The notes under the pieces were generated by a model. That model was not told the DNA's origin. It searched no databases and worked only from the letters and a program-made list of their open reading frames with translations. The position numbers and the translations under genes are program-made. Positions 1-4,777 of a stretch of DNA of 9,462 nucleotides are shown one piece after another (the first letter of the stretch is position 1; each line of letters opens with the position of its first letter). Origin of the DNA: Thalassospiraceae bacterium (lineage in GTDB: Bacteria; Pseudomonadota; Alphaproteobacteria; Rhodospirillales; Magnetovibrionaceae); assembly GCA_030637205.1 (NCBI GenBank), contig DAOVVL010000051.1, positions 1 to 9,462 on the forward strand, given 5' to 3'.

Positions 1-1389
1 CGCACTTTCCAGCCCGCGCACCACGCCGGGCAAGCGCATCAGCATGGATTGGCCTTCTTCGGCAAACGCCTTGATGCGCGCTTCGGGGCCAAGGTTTTCG
101 CGCATCCAGCTTTCGATCAGGGGCCGTGCGATAAACCACATGTTGGCCTCAGGCGCCAGTCTTCGACCCGTACCTTCGGCCACCAGCATGGTTTTTTGCA
201 ACAACAGCAATTGCGGCTGGGTTTCCATTTCAAACGTTTCGGTAATCTGGAACAACTGGCCCAACATGGTGGCCACGGATATTTCGTTTTGCGGTTTATC
301 CAATATCGGCTCGGCGATGGAACGGCACGCCTGGGTGAAGGTTTCCAGCGACTGGGTGCGCGGGATCCAGCCTGCTTCGAAATGCACTTCGGCGGCGCGC
401 CGGTAATCGCGGTTTAAAAACGCCATCAACAGTTCCGCCAAATGAATGCGCGTGGGCCGATCCAGCCTGCCCATGATGCCGAAATCCACGGCCCCGATGG
501 CCCCTTCGGGGGTTATGAAGGCATTGCCCGGGTGCATGTCAGCGTGAAAAAAGCCGTCGCGAAAAACTTGCAGAAAAAATGCGCCGGCAGAACGTTCAAG
601 GATTATCAGCGGATCGTGACCGGCGGCACGAACGGTTTGGGCATCAAGCAACGGCACGCCGTGGATGCGCCCGGTGGTCAGCACGCGTTGCGCCGTGCGG
701 GTCCAATCGACCGGCGCCACCTCAAAGGTATCGTCGCCTTCGAAATTGACGGCCAGTTCGGCGGCGGCGGCGGCTTCAAAGCGCAGGTCCATTTCCATGC
801 GCACCGATTGTGCCAGTGTGGCGACAACCTCGACCGGTTTTAAACGCCTGAACTGGGGCCGGGCGCGTTCCACCAGATGGGCGGCCCAGAAAAACAGGTC
901 GAGATCGCGCGTAAACGCTTTTTCGATGCCGGGGCGCAGAACCTTGACCGCAACTTCTTCGCCACCGGGCGTGGCGGCAAAATGCACCTGGGCGATGGAT
1001 GCCGCCGCGATGGCGGTATCATCGAAACTTTCAAACAGCTCACTGACCGGCTTGCCCAGCTCTTTTTCGATTGCCGCGCGGGCCTCATCGGCGGGAAAGG
1101 GCGGCAGCCTGTCTTGAAGGTGCGAAAGGTCAGCCGACATTTCCTCGCCCAGAAGGTCCGGGCGGGTTGCCAGCATCTGGCCTAATTTAATAAAGCTCGG
1201 CCCCATTTCCTGTAGTGCTGCCGCCAAACGCTGGCCCGGACGGCCTTTGGTGCGGCGCCGTCCCAACAGGCCTGCCAGGGTCACCACAAAAGGGTGGATG
1301 CCAAGGGTTTGAAGAATAAAAAGCGCGTCATGGCGCGCCAGAGTTCTGGCGATGGCAAACAGACGGGCGATATGACGAAGGCTATTCAC
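1..1389 (-). CDS. ubiB: UbiB, atypical kinase-like ubiquinone biosynthesis protein (3' end cut by window edge)
   Basis: UbiB is a membrane-associated ADCK/COQ8-family ATPase needed for ubiquinone synthesis; it supports the UbiI/G/H/E steps rather than catalysing a known ring modification. The frame is open from a GTG at 1387-1389 to the left edge, giving 463 residues. Visible family marks are the KxGQ motif (K68-Q71, in SFIKLGQMLATRPD), the Ala-rich loop AAAS at 128-131 that replaces the usual P-loop, VAVKV with lysine 149, the catalytic stretch HADMHPGN at 282-289 and DFG at 302-304. Full proteins are usually a little over 500 residues, so the missing part should be the C-terminal membrane segments. 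The GTG is chosen because a TAA lies directly before it in frame and because the N-terminus (RHIARLFAIARTLARHDALF) matches the family. It lies 51 nt after ubiE and is probably cotranscribed with it. The Shine-Dalgarno is weak (GAAAG about 9 nt upstream), and the start codon falls in an inverted repeat. Confidence 0.96.
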   Translation of the reverse strand, partial: MNSLRHIARLFAIARTLARHDALFILQTLGIHPFVVTLAGLLGRRRTKGRPGQRLAAALQEMGPSFIKLGQMLATRPDLLGEEMSADLSHLQDRLPPFPADEARAAIEKELGKPVSELFESFDDTAIAAASIAQVHFAATPGGEEVAVKVLRPGIEKAFTRDLDLFFWAAHLVERARPQFRRLKPVEVVATLAQSVRMEMDLRFEAAAAAELAVNFEGDDTFEVAPVDWTRTAQRVLTTGRIHGVPLLDAQTVRAAGHDPLIILERSAGAFFLQVFRDGFFHADMHPGNAFITPEGAIGAVDFGIMGRLDRPTRIHLAELLMAFLNRDYRRAAEVHFEAGWIPRTQSLETFTQACRSIAEPILDKPQNEISVATMLGQLFQITETFEMETQPQLLLLQKTMLVAEGTGRRLAPEANMWFIARPLIESWMRENLGPEARIKAFAEEGQSMLMRLPGVVRGLESA

Positions 1390-1424
1390 TTAAATGGTCT
1401 TTCTGTAATTGTTTGTTTTAAGTG
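1387..1424 (-). promoter_or_regulatory. Inverted repeat covering the ubiB start codon
   Basis: Read on the minus strand, CACTTAAA (1424-1417) is followed 22 nt later by TTTAAGTG (1394-1387). The second arm contains the ubiB GTG start codon. In the ubiE-ubiB transcript the two arms could form an 8-bp stem that hides the start, with the weak Shine-Dalgarno in the loop. The stem is mostly A-U, so its stability is modest. The inverted repeat is seen in the sequence; a regulatory role is inference. Confidence 0.35.
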
Positions 1425-1439
1425 CGCGCTCAAGTGCGC
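1420..1439. repeat. Short direct repeat AAGTGCGC x2 after ubiE
   Basis: AAGTGCGC occurs at 1420-1427 and 1432-1439, a 12-bp period, just downstream of the ubiE stop in the ubiE-ubiB spacer. It partly overlaps the inverted-repeat arm that could pair with the ubiB start. No function is recognised, and chance is possible for a repeat this short. Confidence 0.4.
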
Positions 1440-1440
1440 C

Positions 1441-2235
1441 TTATGTCCGCCAGGCCGAATGGATACATGCGATGCCGCCCGACAGGTTATCATACGACAC
1501 CACCTCGAAGCCGGCATCTTCGATCTTGGTGGCAAATGTCTTTTGATCGGGAAAGCGGCGGATCGACTGCGCCAGATATTCATAACTTTCGCGGTCGCCT
1601 GCCACCATGCGGCCCAGTTCCGGCAGCACCGAAAATGAATAGGCGTCATAGATCTTGTCCAGTCCCGCCACCTCGACGTGGCTAAATTCCAGACACAGAA
1701 AATGCCCGCCCGGTTTCAAAACGCGCCGGGCTTCGCTCAGCGCATTTTCAATATGGGTGACGTTGCGAATGCAAAACGCGATGGTATAGGCATCAAACGT
1801 GGCATCAGCAAAGGGCAGCTTTTCGGCGTCGCCCTGCATCCAGTCAATGCCTTTAAGACAGCCCTTATCAATGGCGCGATCGCGCCCGACATTTAACATG
1901 TCTTCGTTGATGTCATAAACCGTGACCTCAGCGCCGCCGGCGTCGAGAAAGCGGAACGCGATATCGCCGGTGCCGCCGCCCACGTCGAGCAATTTCATAT
2001 GCCCGTTTGGTGCCAGCTTTTTAATCAGGTCGGCCTTCCACAGGCGGTGTACGCCAAGGCTCATGAGATCGTTCATGATGTCGTATTTGGAAGCGACCGA
2101 AGAAAACACCCCGCCCACCAGATCGGCCTTCTGGTCCACGTCCACGTCGCGGTAACCAAAATGGGTGGTATGGGTGGCGTCCTCTGCCTTGGCGGCAGCT
2201 TTATCTGAATGTGGTTCGCGCATAAACGAGACCAT
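1441..2235 (-). CDS. ubiE: UbiE, demethylmenaquinone/2-polyprenyl-6-methoxy-1,4-benzoquinol C-methyltransferase
   Basis: UbiE is the SAM-dependent C-methyltransferase of ubiquinone synthesis, and of menaquinone synthesis where that quinone is made. The 264-residue protein is close to the family length. Marks in order: the UbiE signature VFSSVASKYDIMNDLMSLG from residue 43, the SAM-binding loop LLDVGGGTGD at 82-91, an acidic residue after the second strand (D108), GDAEKLPF at 135-142, RVLKPGGHFLCLEFS at 171-185, and the conserved C-terminal block YSFSVLPELG through SIRRFPDQ at about 199-231. The first ATG (2233-2235) gives the N-terminus MVSFMREPHS; a second in-frame ATG at 2221-2223 is possible, and neither has a clear Shine-Dalgarno. 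It is first in a likely ubiE-ubiB operon and diverges from mutM across only 34 bp. Family assignment is secure; the exact start is less so. Confidence 0.97.
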   Translation of the reverse strand: MVSFMREPHSDKAAAKAEDATHTTHFGYRDVDVDQKADLVGGVFSSVASKYDIMNDLMSLGVHRLWKADLIKKLAPNGHMKLLDVGGGTGDIAFRFLDAGGAEVTVYDINEDMLNVGRDRAIDKGCLKGIDWMQGDAEKLPFADATFDAYTIAFCIRNVTHIENALSEARRVLKPGGHFLCLEFSHVEVAGLDKIYDAYSFSVLPELGRMVAGDRESYEYLAQSIRRFPDQKTFATKIEDAGFEVVSYDNLSGGIACIHSAWRT

Positions 2236-2269
2236 AGCGCAGCGGCGCTGAAGTGGCTACTTTGGAAAT

Positions 2270-3118
2270 ATGCCCGAACTTCCCGAAGTCGAAACCGTTC
2301 GCCGGGGCCTTGCCCCGGTAATGGAAGGTCGCAAGATCACGCGCGTTATTTTGCGCCGAAGCGATTTGCGAAAACCGTTCCCCAAAGGCTTTCAAAAGCG
2401 CATCGAAGGGGCGCGGGTGAAAACCGTGGCGCGGCGCGCCAAGTATTTGCTGCTACATCTGGACACCGGTGATGTGGTGATCTGGCATCTGGGCATGTCG
2501 GGCCAGGTGCGCATCTATGCCAAAGGCGAGGCCGTGCCCAAGCCACAAAAACACGACCATGTTGAGTTTCATCTGCAACACGGCGCCACCATTCGCTTTA
2601 CCGATCCGAGGCGTTTCGGGCTGATGGATTTGGGCTTTGAAGATACCCTGGACCAACATGCGCTTTTAAAGGATATCGGGCCGGAGCCGCTATCGAACCA
2701 TTTCAGCGCCCCGGTGTTGCAGGCGCGCTTATCGGGAAAACGCATCGCCATCAAGCAGGCGTTGATGGACGCACGGGTGGTGGCCGGGGTTGGCAATATA
2801 TATGCCTCAGAGGCGCTGTACCGGGCCGCCATTTCGCCCAAACGCAGTGCGGCTAGTATCGGGCCAAAACGCGCCGCCGCGCTTGTTGGGGCCATCGTGG
2901 GTGTCTTAAGCGCCGCGATCAGGGCCGGGGGCTCAACCCTGAAAGACCACCGCACCACTGATGGGGAACTTGGATATTTCCAGCATTCGTTTGCCGTGTA
3001 TGGCCGACCCGGCGAGGCATGCCCCGATTGTGACTGTAACGTGGCCAAAACCGGTGGGATCAAAAATATCGTTCAGGGCGGTCGCGCGACTTTTTATTGT
3101 CCAAGGCGCCAGCGGTAA
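2270..3118 (+). CDS. mutM: MutM/Fpg, formamidopyrimidine-DNA glycosylase with an altered zinc finger
   Basis: MutM removes 8-oxoguanine and formamidopyrimidines from DNA and cuts the strand by beta,delta-elimination. The 282 residues begin MPELPEVETVRRGL, giving the catalytic Pro2 and Glu3; the conserved lysine is K58 (RRAKYLL), and the helix-two-turn-helix region includes VVAGVGNIYASEAL. The C-terminal zinc finger is unusual. C251, C254 and C277 are present and the lesion-contacting arginine is R272 (GGRATF), but the final motif, normally CPxCQ, reads CPRRQ, so the fourth zinc ligand is Arg280. An extra cysteine, C256, sits in CPDCDC. A single T-to-C change at 3107 would explain the loss. 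The start is fixed by the invariant N-terminus; the Shine-Dalgarno is weak (GGA very close to the ATG). The next gene begins 14 nt after the stop. The family is certain; full activity is not. Confidence 0.97.
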   Translation: MPELPEVETVRRGLAPVMEGRKITRVILRRSDLRKPFPKGFQKRIEGARVKTVARRAKYLLLHLDTGDVVIWHLGMSGQVRIYAKGEAVPKPQKHDHVEFHLQHGATIRFTDPRRFGLMDLGFEDTLDQHALLKDIGPEPLSNHFSAPVLQARLSGKRIAIKQALMDARVVAGVGNIYASEALYRAAISPKRSAASIGPKRAAALVGAIVGVLSAAIRAGGSTLKDHRTTDGELGYFQHSFAVYGRPGEACPDCDCNVAKTGGIKNIVQGGRATFYCPRRQR

Positions 3119-3132
3119 GGTATGGCTTAAAC

Positions 3133-3561
3133 ATGATGAAACGCACGCTTCTTAAATTCGGTCACAAGTCTGGTCGCAAGTTAGCCAAATTTCTGGCCCG
3201 TCCCTTGATGGTTGCGCTGATCGCGCTCAGCCCCTTGTTGGTGCCGGGCGCGGCTTTGTCTGACAGCCATCAGGCCCGCTTTTTAAGCGTGATTGAAGAC
3301 CTGCCCCTGATGGATGGCATGGTTGAGGTGGGCGAAGGGGTGCGCTTTGAAAGCGATCAGGGCCGCCTTGCCGAGGCCACGGCCGAAGGTTTGGTCACGC
3401 CAGCGGCCGCGCGTGCCTTTTACGCCCAGACCCTGCCGCAGCTGGGCTGGAGCCGCATTTCCGAGGGCCGCTACGGGCGTGAAGGTGAGGTCCTGAGCCT
3501 CAGTTTCGAAGGGCTCAATGGTGGCCAGCTGAAGATCAACTTTTCGCTTAAACCCCGTTAG
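3133..3561 (+). CDS. Small exported protein of unknown function
   Basis: I do not recognise a named family. The 142-residue product has a basic N-terminus (MMKRTLLKFGHKSGRKLAKF), a hydrophobic stretch at about 25-42 (PLMVALIALSPLLVPGAAL) and a likely signal-peptidase I site near residue 43 (GAALS then DSHQ). No lipobox cysteine is present, so a soluble periplasmic protein of about 99 residues is expected. The mature part contains IEDLPLMDGM, then FYAQTLPQLGW at about 96-106, and ends in alternating polar and apolar residues suggestive of beta strands. From memory, similar short proteins lie beside mutM in other alphaproteobacteria, but I could not check this. The ATG at 3133 is preferred because it puts the signal peptide at the N-terminus; AAGG lies 12 nt upstream. 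An in-frame TTG at 3097, inside mutM, would add 12 residues before the signal and is less likely. It is probably cotranscribed with mutM. Confidence 0.8.
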   Translation: MMKRTLLKFGHKSGRKLAKFLARPLMVALIALSPLLVPGAALSDSHQARFLSVIEDLPLMDGMVEVGEGVRFESDQGRLAEATAEGLVTPAAARAFYAQTLPQLGWSRISEGRYGREGEVLSLSFEGLNGGQLKINFSLKPR

Positions 3562-3565
3562 GCCG

Positions 3566-3609
3566 CGCCTGCCTGCCAACCTGCCCGCCCGCCTGCCCGC
3601 CGCCTGTCC
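3566..3609 (+). repeat. C-rich 12-bp imperfect tandem repeat, possible Rho utilisation site
   Basis: Three imperfect 12-bp units start at 3568, 3580 and 3592, each beginning CCTGCC; CCTGCCCGCC is exact at 3580-3589 and 3592-3601. The 44-nt stretch holds 26 C, 10 G, 6 T and 2 A. It begins five bases after the stop codon of the exported-protein gene, where no intrinsic terminator is visible, and lies upstream of the rpsT promoter. A C-rich, G-poor, regularly spaced transcript is what Rho prefers, so a Rho-dependent terminator for the mutM transcript is plausible. The repeat is seen; the role is inferred. Confidence 0.5.
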
Positions 3610-3651
3610 ACATGGCCCCTAAAGCCTCAACAGTTCGCGGAAACTAAGGGC

Positions 3652-3680
3652 TTGACGGGCACCGCCACCCCCCATATAAA
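3652..3680 (+). promoter_or_regulatory. rpsT sigma-70-type promoter
   Basis: TTGACG (3652-3657) is followed after exactly 17 bp by TATAAA (3675-3680). This is a near-consensus housekeeping promoter, with five of six bases matching in each element. It predicts a start near 3687 and a leader of about 60 nt before the rpsT ATG. A direct repeat GGGCCGCCC (3698-3706 and 3711-3719) lies in the leader. Confidence 0.8.
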
Positions 3681-3747
3681 CCGGGCTTCCAACGTTTGGG
3701 CCGCCCACCGGGGCCGCCCTGATATATAGAGCAGGTAGACAAGAACT

Positions 3748-4011
3748 ATGGCTAATCACAAGTCCTCGAAAAAGCGTATCCGCCAGACCGAAACCCGCAC
3801 CAAGGTGATGGGCGACCGTCGTGCACGTGTGCGCACCTTCATCAAGAAGGTCGAAGTTGCCATCGAAGGTGGCGACAAAACGGTTGCACAGGCTGCCCTC
3901 AAGGAAGCCCAGCCGGAACTGATGCGCGGCTCTTCCACCGGCGCATTTCACGCCACCACGATTTCACGCAAAATCTCGCGTTTGTCGGCACGCATCAAGG
4001 CGATTGCTTAA
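3748..4011 (+). CDS. rpsT: 30S ribosomal protein S20
   Basis: S20 binds 16S rRNA early in assembly of the small ribosomal subunit. The 87-residue product has the standard family length and begins MANHKSSKKRIRQTETRT. It is rich in lysine and arginine and predicted to be almost entirely helical, with the usual C-terminal block GAFHATTISRKISRLSARIKAIA split over residues of the last helix. The Shine-Dalgarno is weak (an AGG about 12 nt before the ATG). In E. coli S20 controls its own translation; whether that applies here is not visible. The gene is a single-gene unit, with its own strong promoter at 3652-3680 and an intrinsic terminator 40 nt after the stop. rpsT next to dnaA is a common alphaproteobacterial arrangement. 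Confidence 0.98.
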   Translation: MANHKSSKKRIRQTETRTKVMGDRRARVRTFIKKVEVAIEGGDKTVAQAALKEAQPELMRGSSTGAFHATTISRKISRLSARIKAIA

Positions 4012-4051
4012 ATCCCACTAAAATATCTAGTGTGGCGAAATTATTTCTAAG

Positions 4052-4082
4052 GGCTGCGTCCGTTTCGGGTGCGGCCTTTTTT
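4052..4082 (+). terminator. Intrinsic terminator of rpsT
   Basis: A stem of about 11 bp (including three G-T pairs) is formed by 4052-4062 with 4066-4076 around a TTT loop, and is followed directly by six T residues (4077-4082). It lies 40 nt after the rpsT stop. Confidence 0.85.
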
Positions 4083-4152
4083 GCGCCCGCACGCAAAATG
4101 CAATTGGATTGTAATTTTGAGGCCCTGTGGTTGAAATTAGTAACAGATGGGC

Positions 4153-4171
4153 CGGCAGTTTCGATCTGCCG
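4153..4171 (+). promoter_or_regulatory. Small hairpin CGGCAG/CTGCCG
   Basis: CGGCAG (4153-4158) and CTGCCG (4166-4171) form a perfect 6-bp stem around a 7-nt loop. No T-tract follows directly (ATTTTTG comes about 12 nt later), so it is not a clear terminator. Function unknown. Confidence 0.35.
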
Positions 4172-4544
4172 CGCTGAAGCAATATTTTTGTGATGCGATT
4201 TCATGGCTTTGCAGCACATCCGTTTGATACCAACGGCCACGATCCGGGCGGGCTGGGGCAGAAGTTTTTTCCACCGAAAAATCACACCCTGTGGAAGCTG
4301 GGGATGCTTTTTTAACCGCATTTTGAGTCAAGATAATTATTTGCCCTGTTCCCCTTTCGATCTTATTGAAAGTGGGATATGACCTCCCGTAAGATCACTT
4401 CGCGAACAAACACAGGGAAGGGGGGCCTGACTATTCAAGCGATTGTTGGTAAGTGTTTCGGGTCTCAAATTTAGCCTTTTCAAACTGAAACATTTTCAAG
4501 TCCGAGTATTCACCCTCTCACTAAAATAATATTGGGCACAAAAG

Positions 4545-4564
4545 CTTTCCGGAAAGTTTCCGGA
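4545..4564. promoter_or_regulatory. Interlocked palindromes, candidate operator upstream of dnaA
   Basis: Two perfect palindromes overlap. CTTTCCGGAAAG (4545-4556) is 12 bp. TCCGGAAAGTTTCCGGA (4548-4564) has 8-bp arms around a central G. The core TTTCCGGA is repeated at 4546 and 4557, 11 bp apart, about one helical turn. The cluster ends 7 bp before the candidate -35 at 4572. The symmetry is seen in the sequence; binding by a dimeric regulator is inference, and I recognise no known consensus. Confidence 0.5.
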
Positions 4565-4571
4565 GCGAAGG

Positions 4572-4600
4572 TTGACCCGATCGAACCGATGTAAAAAAAT
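4572..4600 (+). promoter_or_regulatory. Candidate dnaA promoter
   Basis: TTGACC (4572-4577, five of six consensus bases) is followed after 17 bp by AAAAAT (4595-4600, four of six, but with the key A and final T). It would start transcription near 4607 and give a leader of about 170 nt containing the stem-loop at 4703-4726. The -10 is weak, so this is the best of several poor candidates. Confidence 0.35.
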
Positions 4601-4702
4601 CTGGCCGGGAAACGCCTTAATAATTTCAGGAAGTTTTTGGCCAATTTATAAAAAAACTATTTTTTAGGCAGGGCGCTGACGAATGATGAACCAATTTTTC
4701 CA

Positions 4703-4726
4703 CCCGGAAGCACATCTGTTTCCGGG
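4703..4726 (+). promoter_or_regulatory. 10-bp stem-loop in the dnaA leader
   Basis: Bases 4703-4712 pair completely with 4717-4726 (one G-T pair) around the tetraloop CATC. The lower stem is CCCGGAA/TTCCGGG, repeating the CCGGAA/TTCCGG core of the palindromes at 4545-4564. No T-tract follows, so it is not a terminator. It ends 51 nt before the dnaA ATG. A DnaA-box-like TTTTCCACC (4696-4704) overlaps its 5' arm. A role in dnaA mRNA stability or translation is inference. Confidence 0.55.
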
Positions 4727-4777
4727 GGTTTCCAAAGCTTTTCAGACAGTTGATGGCATCTCACAGGGGGTGCGGGC

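Larger units (their letters stand above)
4012..4777 (+). other. 766-bp gap between rpsT and dnaA, regulatory region and possible replication-linked sites
   Basis: No credible gene lies here. In order it holds the rpsT terminator, a 6-bp hairpin, short DnaA-box-like sites, interlocked TTTCCGG palindromes, a candidate dnaA promoter, an AT-rich stretch (about 4616-4668, including AAAAAA-CTA-TTTTTT at 4651-4665), a 10-bp stem-loop and the dnaA Shine-Dalgarno. No site matches the DnaA box TTATCCACA. The closest differ at two positions: TGTGGCGAA 4031-4039, TGTGGTTGA 4126-4134, TTTTCCACC 4267-4275 and 4696-4704, and GTATTCACC 4506-4514. One GANTC site is present (GAGTC, 4325-4329). A second weak promoter-like pair is TTGAAA 4366-4371 and TAAGAT 4390-4395 with an 18-bp spacer. 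I do not call it oriC. Confidence 0.6.

Noticed and set aside
44..843. Plus-strand open frames over the left part of the window
   Set aside because: They are shadows of ubiB, whose minus-strand frame carries all the family motifs.
3097..3132. TTG start extending the exported protein into mutM
   Set aside because: It would place 12 extra residues before the basic signal-peptide start and overlap the end of mutM; the ATG at 3133 gives a normal signal peptide.
4008..4022. CtrA-like half-site pair TTAA-N7-TAAA
   Set aside because: One half is imperfect and the first overlaps the rpsT stop codon. It is not near a believable promoter.
3995..4321. A 108-codon minus-strand frame in the rpsT-dnaA gap
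   Set aside because: It runs through the rpsT terminator and the end of rpsT, has no family resemblance or ribosome site, and its composition looks random.
4012..4777. Calling this gap oriC
   Set aside because: It is AT-rich and next to dnaA, but no site matches the DnaA box with fewer than two mismatches, and in some alphaproteobacteria the origin lies elsewhere. GC skew of the whole genome would be needed.
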